Assembly (NCBI RefSeq): GCF_000372725.1 | Contig: NW_005200784.1 | Coordinates: 80,407 to 143,363, forward strand | DNA from: Emiliania huxleyi CCMP1516 | Lineage: Eukaryota; Haptophyta; Isochrysidales; Noelaerhabdaceae | Direction: 5' to 3' | Length of the DNA: 62,957 bases | Shown: positions 20,301-29,586 of the stretch, in pieces | Numbering within the stretch: the stretch's first letter is position 1 | How the letters are laid out: every line of letters starts with the position of its first letter | The notes under the pieces: model-generated | Databases searched by the model: none | Told to the model about the DNA's origin: nothing | Seen by the model: the letters and a program-made list of their open reading frames with translations, nothing else | Position numbers and translations under genes: made by a program

Positions 20301-21158
20301 CTGGTGCCGACACTGGGACTGGCTTAATTTTCCTTATTGTTTTCTACATGTGTGCTCACGTAAGACGAGGTTGTTTATTTTGGGCACCGCATCCGCTCCC
20401 TTTTCTTTTCGGCGCTCCAAGTCCATCGTTGTGTTGTTATTTTGTGAGTCACAGAGGTCAGAGCACCACTATGTCAAAACCCCACTGAGAAATTATAAAT
20501 TTCTCTAGAGCCGGTGCCGCCACTAGATGAAATGCTCCACTGGGGCCCCGGAACGCGCCTGCGCGGCGGCGAGCAGTGAAAAGGCGCGGAAACCTTATTT
20601 TTCTACTTTTGGACGCATTTCGGGCTCCGTACTGGTTGACGCAGAGCCGCACGCGCCGACCGGCGCCGTTCGCGACCACGAGGGCGGATGCTGGCCATCC
20701 CGGGCTCTGTGCACATCGGCAGCGCGCGTTCTACGCGCTCCCCTATCCAGATTCCGGCGAACCACCTCGAGAGCGCCGTTTTTATCTCGTGCAATCTCGA
20801 GCCGTGGAGATTAGGGGAGATCGCTTTGAGCTGCGAGAGATGTTTGGGAGATACAGCTACAGTCACACGGACCCGCGGGGCGTGCGCAGCTCGCGACGGA
20901 GATGTCTGTAGAGCCCGGGCTCGCTGCGAAGCGGTGAGCGGCGCCCGAATGGCACCGGGCCACGTGTCGACCCTAGGCTGAATGAACGCGACACGAACGA
21001 GCAGCACTAGAGAAGGAAGTGCGTGCGAGGCTGGTGCGCTGCCCGCGTGACGCTCCACCGGTCGCCGCGCAGCGTGTTGTGTGTGTGCGTGTGTCTCTCA
21101 CACCGTTCAAAAAATCTTGGCGCTCCCTACTAGCAAGCCTGGGCCGCCGGTTTCTCGC
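20301..21158. other. Intergenic region inside the split segment
   Basis: About 860 bp. It includes an AT-richer patch (20320-20510) with a short palindrome AGAAATTATAAATTTCT at 20488. I see no gene. Confidence 0.45.
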
Positions 21159-22823
21159 ATGGCGGCGACTCGTTCGCAATCGGCCTTCCAGCTAAAGTGC
21201 GACGGGCGGGAGAAGAAGGTGGAAGAGTGCAGTAGCGTGCTCTGCGCCTCGCCCTCCACCGCCTCTCAGCTGCTGCTCTCTGACCTCGCGGATCACTTCG
21301 CCGGGCTGCTGCGAGGAGAAAAGCCAGAGCACTTTGAACTCAGCTGGCCGGACGGCGTCGCGGTCCTCTTCATCAAAAGCAGTGGTGGACCAAGCCTTCG
21401 CTTCCTGTGGCAAAACGGATTCGGCCTCTTCGACCTCGCCCACGGCACTCACAAGCGCAAGATCACGGGCGGCGGTCTTTTGCCGATCGATCCGGGATGC
21501 CTCAGCACGTTGGTACGCGCCTCCCACCCAAGACTGCTTCAGAGCTCTGCCCCACACGCCACGCCGAAGCGAGGTACGCCCCGCGGCAATCAGTTCGCCA
21601 CACGCCACCGCGTACAGGTGATTCGGCCACGATCCTCGCCGGTGGAGCTGGTGCTCTCCGCTGCAGCGCCAGCGGTGCCAGCGCCAGCGCCTCGCCGCAC
21701 GCCGCCGCCGCATCGCTCTCACTCGCCGGCGTCGGCGTCGGCGTCGGCGTCGACGTCCCGCTCGGACACGCCGGTGCCAGAGGCACGCCCAGAGACGCCC
21801 GCGCCGCCGCATGGCGCAGCCGGAAAGAGGAAGGCGACAGCGGCGCGCGCCCTTGTCCCACCCCCGCTCCCCCTCGCGCTCGGAGGACCGGCGCTCTTGT
21901 TGCGCCAAAGCAACGCCTTCGCTTGGCTCCAGCCCGAGTCGCCCCTGGACCCGCTTCTTCTGCGCGTGTCCAGCACATTGCAGCGCAGACGGCTCCACTT
22001 CGAGGACGCAGATGGCGGCGAGAAGGCGTCGCCGATCAGCTGGCGAATCTCACAGGCCGGCAACGGCCTCCGGGCTGCGGGCTGCGGCAATTACATGCAG
22101 TCGCCCGTGGTGGCAGTGGTCGGCGAGCGGCACGTGGCCATCATGGACCCGGTCGCAGTCTCTGCAGCGGTCAACATTGCGGAGAGCGCCGTGCCTCGGA
22201 TTCCTGTGCAGCGGCAGGCCGAGCCGGCGCAGCCTGAGTCGACGGCCCCGGAGGCCCAGCCGACGACGCCCGACCCGTTCCAGCCATATGCACGCAGCTC
22301 GCCCGACGGAACCACGCGATCCCACATCCTCCCCGAGGGCTTCAACAAGCCCGACAACTGGCCGTGGCTTCGAGAGCGACAGCGCAAGGTTGTCCTTCCG
22401 GCGAATTTTGCCGTCGAGCTGGGCGTCTTTCAGGGTGAGACCTACGCCGGGGGTGGAGGCGCCTTTGCCCGCGCAGTCGTTGCACCAGATCCATCGTGGG
22501 AGGGCAAGGTCTTTAAGATCAGGAAGGCGTCTCTCATCACCCCCTCGAGCGGATGGCCAAAGGGCGCTCAGGAGCTCTTCCTGGAACTGGGGTCTCAGAA
22601 GGCGAAGGACTGCTACCTGGCGAGCCGCCGGGATGGTTCAGATGGAGCTGCGGCTGCGTCGCTCTCGGCGCAGGTGGCAGAGCAGGACCTTCAGGCCCGG
22701 CGTGCAACTTCACTGGTGGACCTGCCCGTGCACGCGCTTCTGCGCTTCGCGACCCGGGAGGCCGCAGAGACCTACGCAGAGGCGCTGCGGGCGCAGCTCC
22801 CGGTGGGACGGCCGGAGAAGTGA
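21159..22823 (+). CDS. Unrecognised protein, second gene within the split segment
   Basis: A single 554-codon ORF from ATG at 21159. An N-terminal block of about 110 residues looks folded (FQLKCDGREKKVEECSSVLC, HFELSWPDGVAVLFIKSSGG, RFLWQNGFGLFDLAHGTHK). A Pro/Ser/Ala-rich linker with SASASAST repeats follows. A central block has LLRQSNAFAWLQPESPLDPL, and a C-terminal block contains LPANFAVELGVFQGETYAGG and EGKVFKIRKASLITPSSGWP. No catalytic motif or family recognised. It ends about 250 bp before the RNA-ligase part. Confidence 0.6.
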   Translation: MAATRSQSAFQLKCDGREKKVEECSSVLCASPSTASQLLLSDLADHFAGLLRGEKPEHFELSWPDGVAVLFIKSSGGPSLRFLWQNGFGLFDLAHGTHKRKITGGGLLPIDPGCLSTLVRASHPRLLQSSAPHATPKRGTPRGNQFATRHRVQVIRPRSSPVELVLSAAAPAVPAPAPRRTPPPHRSHSPASASASASTSRSDTPVPEARPETPAPPHGAAGKRKATAARALVPPPLPLALGGPALLLRQSNAFAWLQPESPLDPLLLRVSSTLQRRRLHFEDADGGEKASPISWRISQAGNGLRAAGCGNYMQSPVVAVVGERHVAIMDPVAVSAAVNIAESAVPRIPVQRQAEPAQPESTAPEAQPTTPDPFQPYARSSPDGTTRSHILPEGFNKPDNWPWLRERQRKVVLPANFAVELGVFQGETYAGGGGAFARAVVAPDPSWEGKVFKIRKASLITPSSGWPKGAQELFLELGSQKAKDCYLASRRDGSDGAAAASLSAQVAEQDLQARRATSLVDLPVHALLRFATREAAETYAEALRAQLPVGRPEK

Positions 22824-23074
22824 CTTGTGGGTGTCTGCTGGTGTTGTGTGGCGCGGGCGCGATGCGACATCGGGTTGTCTCTCTTTATCTCTGTATTCTA
22901 TTTTTCTCCTATCTACGAGCGATCAGGAAACAACACGTTGCGCAACACGTGTGTGCGATCAGAATGACGGATCTGCCGCCAGCCTCCCTCGCGACCCCGA
23001 CGTGGTCGCCCCGCGACGGCCGCTCGCGCGCGCGCGCCACCGCCCTATCGCCGCCAGCGACCTATAGAGAGTGG

Positions 23075-23090
23075 CGGCGGCAGCGCGGTG
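23075..23090 (+). repeat. Right copy of the 16 bp direct repeat at the ligase split
   Basis: Identical to 16178-16193. The base before it (23074) differs from 16177 and the base after it (23091) differs from 16194, so the repeat is exactly 16 bp. Confidence 0.9.
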
Positions 23091-23742
23091 ACGCGGGACG
23101 ACCTGGTCATGGATCCGGCAGATGCGCGCCGCTTCTATGATGGCATCACGGTCGTGTATGCGGAGGAGAAGGTTGACGGGGCCAATCTCGGCCTGTCACT
23201 CACTGCGGCGTATGAGATCAGGGTGCAAAATCGTTCGCACTACGTCAACGAGCGGACACACGCGCAGTTCAAAGCGCTCGGCCGTTGGTTGGATGAGCAC
23301 GGCTGGGCGCTCTGTCGCCTTCTCGAGCCGGAGGTAGAAATTCTCTTTGGAGAGTGGTGTGCCGCAAAGCACTCGTGCGCGTACACGAAGCTCCCCGGTC
23401 TCTTTTTGGCCTTCGACCTCTACAACAAGCGGAGCGGCAAGTTCGCCTCTGTCGCCGAGCGCGACCGCCGACTCTCTGGCTTGGGCATCCCCATCGTACG
23501 CACCCTCGCGTGCAGAGCCTTTGCTGGCGAGGAGGAGCTGCTGCAGCTGCTGGAGAGCACCGTCGGCCTACAGCGACGGCTTTGTCGAGGGATCCTATCT
23601 GCGCATCGACGGCGCGACGGAGAACCGTCTGCGCGGCAAGCTTGTCCGGCCGGACTTCATCCAGGGGATAGGCGACCACTGGGCCAGTGGCGGGTTCGCG
23701 CGGAACGGCGTCCGCCCCGATTTGTGGGTTGAGAAGGAGTAA
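23088..23742 (+). CDS. RNA ligase (Rnl2-type nucleotidyltransferase) domain, 3' part of the RNA-repair gene, frameshifted
   Basis: It encodes TRDDLVMDPADARRFYDGIT, then motif I VYAEEKVDGANLG with the nucleotidyl lysine codon at 23169-23171, RVQNRSHYVNERTHAQFK, EILFGEWCAAKHS, the motif IIIa-like LPGLFLAFDLYNK, motif IV FVEGSYLRID and motif V LRGKLVRPDFI. These ligases seal 3'-OH and 5'-phosphate RNA ends through enzyme-AMP and RNA-AMP intermediates. There is no good start codon of its own (frame opens at GTG 23088), and its missing N-terminal strand is exactly what ends at 16193. One extra base near 23568 shifts the frame between LLEST and YSDGFVEG, so this allele may be broken unless it is an assembly error. 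Confidence 0.85.
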
Positions 23743-24480
23743 GTGACGTGTGCGTGCTCTCTTTTGAATTGCGTCTTGTTCTTTTTCGCCCTGGGAGAGA
23801 TGGGACATGGGAGTACAGCAGGGCTCAACCAGACTGAGACGAATAACAAACTGTGTGCTCACGAGTCACGTCGCGGTCATGTGCATGCACGCACTCGCAC
23901 ACGTCGCGGTCATGTGCATGCACAAAGCGGCATGCCCGAACATGCACACGTGGATCCGAAAACAAAGAGGGGTTAAGGAGGAGCAGGTAGTCTGCCTTGA
24001 TAGAGGCCGAACAATACGTTGGGGCACACACAGCCCCCAATACCACACAGACAGAGCTGGCTAGGCCCAGCTTTCAGTCGTCGTCTCGCTCTTGGATTAC
24101 GGAGAGGCAGCGGAAGGCGCGGGAGCAGGGGCCGGGTGTTGGTCTTTTCGCCGGGAGGGGCGGTGAGGAGGAGCATCGGACGGAGAGAAGCGAGAGGTTG
24201 GGCTGCACCCAGGGCAGGCTTCCAATGCGCACGGTCAAGGCGGGCGCCCCTTCCGAGTTGGAGCGTCGGTGGCGGGGACTGACCAGTGGTCCACTGCAAG
24301 TGCCTGAGCGTCGATGGCGCGACGCTCGACGGTCCACGGCCGCGAGCGGCGGTGTCGCTTGCATCGACGGCATTGACATTACGTTCGGTGCCCTGTTCAG
24401 ACTTTGCTTTCCTTGTGTCGTTCGCGAGGCTTCGCGCCCTTATCTAGACTTACGACGAAACGTCAGATCCGATACGCGCG
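23743..24480. other. Intergenic region after the RNA ligase
   Basis: It contains a two-copy 28 bp tandem (CGTCGCGGTCATGTGCATGCAC core) at 23871-23928 and otherwise unremarkable sequence. No gene is supported. Confidence 0.4.
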
Positions 24481-24483
24481 AAG

Positions 24484-25349
24484 ATGCGAAAAGAAGTAAC
24501 TCGCCTAATGACCGCACTCCTGAGACGCGCGAGGGCAGCCTTCTTAAAGGCAATGGGCTCTAGATTCGGAGCGCTCGCCGAAGAAAGAGGAGTACGACAA
24601 AATAGCGCCCGTGATTGCCTGCACGCTGCCCGCACTCACGGACTCCATGCCCGAAAGAAAGAGAGGGGAGTTCGCGGGAGAGGTGACGAGAGAACTACAG
24701 GTAGTGGGGAAGGCAGCCTCGATCGCCATACTGACATGGATGCGAAACAACGACACGACCAAGGCACGGGCAGAGGAACGAGAGAAGAATATAGGGTGGA
24801 TAAAGCGCCTGTTCACGGCATGGAGGGTGAGCCAAGCCGAACGTACCGAACGTAGAGCCGAACGGGAGGAAGCCGGGGAAGACGACTCCGAGGAGGACGA
24901 ACCAGTGGAAATCCCGCCGTCAGCTGTCACGATGCACCCGAAGGGGACCCCAGCGCCAACATCATCTGTGGAAGGTACAAGTGTTCGAAGAGAGAGTGGA
25001 CCTGAGCAATGATATGACTTGGCGGCAAATGATCGCAGTGGGCGTCAGAAGAGTCATCCTTGCGCGAGGAGAGCTCGATAAACTCGAGGGGCCAGGATAT
25101 GCAGCAAGGAGGGCAGAGTTACGCCGAGAGGCGAGAGAAGCCGCGAGAGCAAGGGATCGCCAGGCAGCGGCGTCGTCGCAGAACGAGGCAGAGGGGAGCG
25201 ACGCGACAGAGGAGGAAGCGACAGGAGAGAGAACGACGAGAGTGGGAAGACCGCGAGGTGGCACGAAGGTTGAAGTGCACTCCAAGATGCGGTTTCGCTT
25301 TGATGGCACAGCCCATGGATTCAGGAGGATTGACGATTGTGACTTGTGA
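24484..25349 (+). CDS. Purine-rich ORF fragments, possible Gag-like or ORF1-like remains
   Basis: Two overlapping plus-strand frames look protein-like: 24611-25012 (VTRELQVVGKAASIAILTWM, KNIGWIKRLFTAWRVSQAER) and 24981-25349 (LSNDMTWRQMIAVGVRRVI). Both are rich in Arg, Glu and Ala and could form coiled coils. The + strand has more A and G than neighbouring genes. Shortly downstream (25411-25450) lies the ACGGACA / GATGGGTAAAAAG end motif found at several repeats. This may be a degraded retroelement reading frame; no reverse transcriptase motif is visible. Confidence 0.35.
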
Positions 25350-25410
25350 TCTCATAATCTTTTCTTTCTTTCTTTAGCTGCTCATGCATGCCTAGATGCA
25401 TGCTGTGACC

Positions 25411-25475
25411 TAAAAAAACGGACACTCTGTGTGAGATGGGTAAAAAGAACAGGTCCCCACCCGTTGCTGATTGCT
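25411..25475. repeat. Element-end motif: A7 tract, ACGGACA, GATGGGTAAAAAGAACAGGT
   Basis: The string AAAAAAACGGACAC, then GTGAGATGGGTAAAAAGAAC and AGGTCCCC, matches 58559-58588 and the reverse complement of 59735-59775. It appears to be the terminus of a dispersed repeat family. Confidence 0.65.
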
Positions 25476-25514
25476 GTGACCTGTGTGTGCGTGTGAAATT
25501 CTTTCATGAAAAGA

Positions 25515-26854
25515 CTAAACACCGCCAACACTGACAGCTCTGACCACCGACTTTACCCGATCCCACCGCGTCGGCTGCCGCCTCGAGTCCTCGAGAGCGG
25601 GCTGCGCGGCGAGGGCGCGCTCCGCCGCGAGGAGCGGGTCGTCATGTGCCAGCGCCGCAAGCTTCGACGGATCGAGAAAGGGCGGGCGCGGCGTCTCGCG
25701 CGCGGGCGGGGCCTACAACCGTCGCGCGGAAACAGTGGGTGGCGCGCTGCCTGCCGAGAGAGGTCTTGGCGGCGGTCCACCTCGGCGGGAATCACGATGC
25801 GCTGCGGCCACAGCAGCCGCTCGGCAACGGCACGCTTGATTGTCTTTTGCACCTCGGTACGTAACCACGGCAGCCTCGTCACTTCGCCGCCGGCGACGCG
25901 CACCTCGAGGCCGATGCTCGGCGCGGTGGGGAAGGAGAGCAAGAGAGCGCCGAAGCCGGGCGCCGTCGACTGCAGCCCGGTCACCACCAGCCGCACTGGC
26001 CCCGTGAACCGTAAGTTGTGCAGCGTGACCGGGACGCGCGCGCCCACGCCGGCCGACACGATCTCGACCCTGGCGGTCAGGGAGGAGGCCCAGTCCATCT
26101 CCACATCGACCGCCAACGCGTCCTCGCCCAAGTCGTACATTCGCGCCGCCGTCAGCCGAGGCAGCTCCCGCCCCACCTTGAACTGCTTCAGCCGCGCGCT
26201 GCGCACGGGGTTGTTGCTCTGCGCAAAATCGGCGAGCGCCTGCTCGAGCGCCGCCTCCATCTTAGGCACCAGCGCGCTGGGCAGAAGTCGATCGAGCGCA
26301 TACTGCAGCGGGCGCAGTCCGGGTGCGCCGACGGCCGCGGCGTACAGCCGAGCCTCCATTTGCACTGCCTGGACGCCCTCGGCAGACGCCTTGCGCGCCT
26401 CGGCAAGGCCCTCGCGGAGCGCCTGCCACGCGTCGGCCCACCGCGTCTCCGAGCTTCCAAAGAGGGCGCTCCGCGTTGCGCCCAGCATGGCGAGCAGCAG
26501 CTTGAGCACGCGTCGCATCACCACGGCAAGTAGCGCCGCCGCGAACCGGACGTTGCTCCAGCCCACCGCGTAAACGGCGCCTGCCGCCGTCACGGCAGAC
26601 GTGAAGAAGAGGCCACCGCACACAAAGGCGAGCATGAGTGGCCAGGCGGCAGGCCGAGAGAGTACGGCGGCGGTCGATGCCGTCTCGTGGATGAGCGCCT
26701 TCGGCGGCCGAGCACGAGCACGAGTTGGCGGAGGGAGGTGGCTGAGGCGGCTGCACACGGCAGAGACAGCAGCAGAGGAGGTGGCGATGCCGATGGCGGG
26801 TGCACGAGCAGGAAGCAAGAATGACGGGGCGTAGAGGACGGCGATTGGTGTCAT
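25515..26854 (-). CDS. SMP-domain protein (synaptotagmin-like lipid transfer)
   Basis: Exons 25751-26854 and 25515-25694 join through a GC-AG intron (CAG/GCAGCG) to 427 residues. Start at 26854 (MTPIAVLYAPSFLLPARAPA). A membrane hairpin or paired helices lie at about 70-115 (LMLAFVCGGLFFTSAVTAAG, AAALLAVVMRRVLKLLLAML). The SMP domain follows: KQFKVGRELPRLTAARMYDL, DVEMDWASSLTARVEIVSAG, PVTLHNLRFTGPVRLVV, LLSFPTAPSIGLEVRVAGGE and LLWPQRIVIPAEV. SMP domains form lipid-carrying tubes at contact sites between ER and other membranes. No C2 domain is seen after the SMP domain, unlike plant synaptotagmins. Confidence 0.82.
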
Positions 26855-27220
26855 TCCGGTTGCGGCGATGGCGCGATTTTCGCGGGGCGACAAAAAATTC
26901 GCAGTGTTAGCTCGAGAATCCGGTCCGCAGGGTCTGCGGCGCGCTCGGCCTGAGGGAGCAGTACGACGCGGCGGTGGCGGCGGGCGAACTGCTCGAGCTG
27001 CTCGAGAGCTTGCCGCGAGGGGCGGTCGAAGCGCCTCCATACGGCTCGCATGCGGGGATACACCCGCACGGGCGAGTGGACCAAGCCCATCCGACCTAGC
27101 CCTGCCCCGGAGCGCGGCCGATCGCGAAGAAGCCCATCTGATGAGTGGTCAGATGATTAGATAGTGCCCGAGAGCGAGGGATCGGGAGGGGAGCACAAAT
27201 AGGACGCCCAGCCTTGCCGA

Positions 27221-28123
27221 GTGCGTATCCTATTGCGAGAGAGATCCCCTGTGCCCTGTGCCCAGCCCTCTCCGCGCCGCGATGCCCCCCCCCCACGCAA
27301 GCCGAGGGCCGACAAAGGGGTGCCGAGAGGCCCGCGAGCCCTCAAAGGCACAAAGGCCTACCAGATCGGGCACCTCAGCCTACTGCGGTTTCGGCACGGG
27401 CGCGAGAGGCAAGTGTCACAACGGACCCTCGACGCGGTGCGCGAGGCGCAGGGAGCCGGGGTCGAGCCGTGGAACACGGCAGAGCACGACAAGGCCGTCC
27501 ACAATCCAGCGCCCGAAGGCGGGACGACGAACTCGATGGAGAGCGAGCCGCCGGAGAGCGAGACGTGCGACGACGAGGGGGGCGACGAGAGAGACAAGAG
27601 CGCCTCGGCGGACGACGAGATGGCATTTATCGACGATGCGTTCTTCGAGCTTCCCGACGTGTGGCAACGGAGGAAGACTAGAGGCGGAGGGGGGAGCCAG
27701 AGTCAGTATAGCCAACAGAGCCAGGGGGGCGAGAGAGAGGGGAGCCAGAGCAGCCAGGGCAGCCAACGGGCGCGCGCGAGGAGAGAACGGCGGAACCAGC
27801 TCGCGGCGCAGCGGTTCATGGATCGAATACGATTCGAACTTCGGCTCGGGCACAGGGGGACCGAAACTAGTCAAGCCTGCGCCGGCCAAGACAACGACGA
27901 CACAGCAACGAGGGCGCAAGGAGCGACGACGAGGAGACACCCGACCGCGCAGCAGAGCCAGGACCGAGCGAGCAACCACCCGAAACGGGCCATCCGAACG
28001 ATGGCAGCCAGGCAGACGACGAGTTTACAGTTATGGACATGGACGAAGAAAAGCCAGAGGACGAGACATCTCATTCACCGAGGAAGCGGGGGCGGTTTGA
28101 GAACGAACGTAGCGATTCAGTGA
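27221..28123 (+). CDS. Hypothetical low-complexity ORF (Gln/Ser/Arg-rich)
   Basis: A 300-codon plus-strand ORF in purine-rich sequence. The N-terminus is basic; the middle holds DEMAFIDDAFFELPDVWQRR and a tract of SQ repeats (SQSQYSQQSQ, SQSSQGSQ); a basic segment RARARRERRNQLAAQRF follows. Composition resembles the ORF fragments at 24.5-25.3 kb, and the two lie on either side of the SMP gene. It could be the head of a mobile element or a spurious frame. Confidence 0.3.
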   Translation: MRILLRERSPVPCAQPSPRRDAPPPRKPRADKGVPRGPRALKGTKAYQIGHLSLLRFRHGRERQVSQRTLDAVREAQGAGVEPWNTAEHDKAVHNPAPEGGTTNSMESEPPESETCDDEGGDERDKSASADDEMAFIDDAFFELPDVWQRRKTRGGGGSQSQYSQQSQGGEREGSQSSQGSQRARARRERRNQLAAQRFMDRIRFELRLGHRGTETSQACAGQDNDDTATRAQGATTRRHPTAQQSQDRASNHPKRAIRTMAARQTTSLQLWTWTKKSQRTRHLIHRGSGGGLRTNVAIQ

Positions 28124-28399
28124 GCCAGGGAGAGGGGGCGAGCCAACAGCACACAGAGGACGGGGGCCGATGACGTACGGGGCGAGGAGCGCGCACGCAC
28201 TGCAGAGGACGAAAGGCACGAAGGCGCCCCCCCACCGGGTGGGTGCGGGAAAGCGACAAGCGAGGGGCAAGGCTTGGACAGCAAGCGCGCAAGAGACGGA
28301 GGGCCAGAGACGGGAGAGAGGCAAGTAGGGGAGGCGGCTTGTAACTGAGGTTCGCCTGCGGAGACAGCCGCCTCCCCGAGTGGTGATTGTTGTTCATAA

Positions 28400-28735
28400 C
28401 GATAAACTTGTAATCACGATCCGATGCGAGGACGCAAGTCCACCGACCTCGGCCATTCCAACGGCCAGACCGCTCGCTTAAGGCTGATTGGCTAGACGAG
28501 CGGTCTAGCTACCTCCACGGGGCTGTTGGCAGGGGGAGGTGTCAATCACGCTCCCGGGACGCCGGAGAGATCGGGTTGGTCTCCCCCGCCTTCAGCCCTG
28601 ACCCGACGGGGACGCCACCTCCCTCGCCCAGGGATCTACAATGCTGTCTTAAGGTCCGACCTGTGGGCTCTGCCTGCGCTCGGCACCGGGCACCGCCTCG
28701 GTATACACAAAAAATGCGCCTGCGGGCGGACCCTT
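28400..28735. other. Intergenic region with a perfect 10 bp-stem hairpin
   Basis: AGACCGCTCG at about 28469 and CGAGCGGTCT at about 28497 form a stem with a 19-base loop. No coding sequence seen. Confidence 0.45.
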
Positions 28736-29063
28736 ATGTGAGAACTGTTTGGCTAGACGTCGCGAAGATTGCGCTCAAGAAGCAGCAACGAGAATCGGAA
28801 GAGGAGGATGCTGAGCGGCGATTGCTGAGCATGAGGAGGGTCGATCCGGATTAGTACTTCAGACGCCCGCCGCAGGCGAAGAAAATTTGGGGGCTAGCGC
28901 CGTATCGTTGATCACGGTGGGAGCCAGGCCGTGCCACGGACTTAGCCCGTGTACTGTAAGAGGCTCTCGCTGATCTTAGACCGCGTAAGCACCCCAGCGT
29001 GACTAGTCACACTTAGACCCGCCAAGCCTTGAGGCTCAGAACTTAGACTACTACCCAACCAGT
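28736..29063. repeat. Dispersed repeat, copy 1 (inverted relative to 50467-50752)
   Basis: The block from GTGAGAACTGTTTGGCTAGA through GAAGCAGCAACGAGAATCGG, GGAGGATGCTGAG and CTTAGACTACTACCCAACC matches the reverse complement of 50467-50752 with moderate divergence. Here the coding frame seen in copy 2 is broken by small indels. Confidence 0.8.
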
Positions 29064-29586
29064 TTGCAAACGATCCTGCAATGTGCAAACGGGTGGGACG
29101 TGTCTCTGTCTGTCCTCGACCCAGCCCTAGCTTGGGATGTCCGTTTTATTTATTTATTATCCGGCAGCTCCTCCAACCAAGAACCATGGTAATTGTAAAC
29201 GAATTTCGGAATTTACGAATCTGTATCTCCACCCCTCACCCTGCCTAGACCCACCTGCCTATATTATAGTAGCGGCTATATCTCTCTCCCAATATCTCCC
29301 CCACAGAGCACAGTTCTCAGTCACTCTAGGCGCGGATGTAATGAGTAACAGATCACATATCACACTGCGGTGTGGCGCGGCTGGTGGCGCCTCTCGCCGC
29401 GGATACCCGCGAAACAAACCGTCCAGTCGCCATGTGCCTGGCAAAAGTCGCGCATGTGTACAGCATGTACCGGAAAGCGCGATCGTTCCCCTCACATCAT
29501 GACCGTGACGGACTCTTCGCCCGCTCTGCTGCTGCTGCTGGCGCGTGTGGCCGACATCCGTCGTGGCCGCAGCTCAGCTCTCACAG
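29064..29586. other. Intergenic region with a GTCCGTTTTATTTATTTATT tail
   Basis: At 29138-29158 the sequence GTCCGTTTTATTTATTTATT matches the tail at 59770-59790. It may be the A/T-rich end of an inserted retroelement or a 3' UTR element. The 29160-29340 stretch is AT-richer than its surroundings. No gene seen. Confidence 0.45.
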
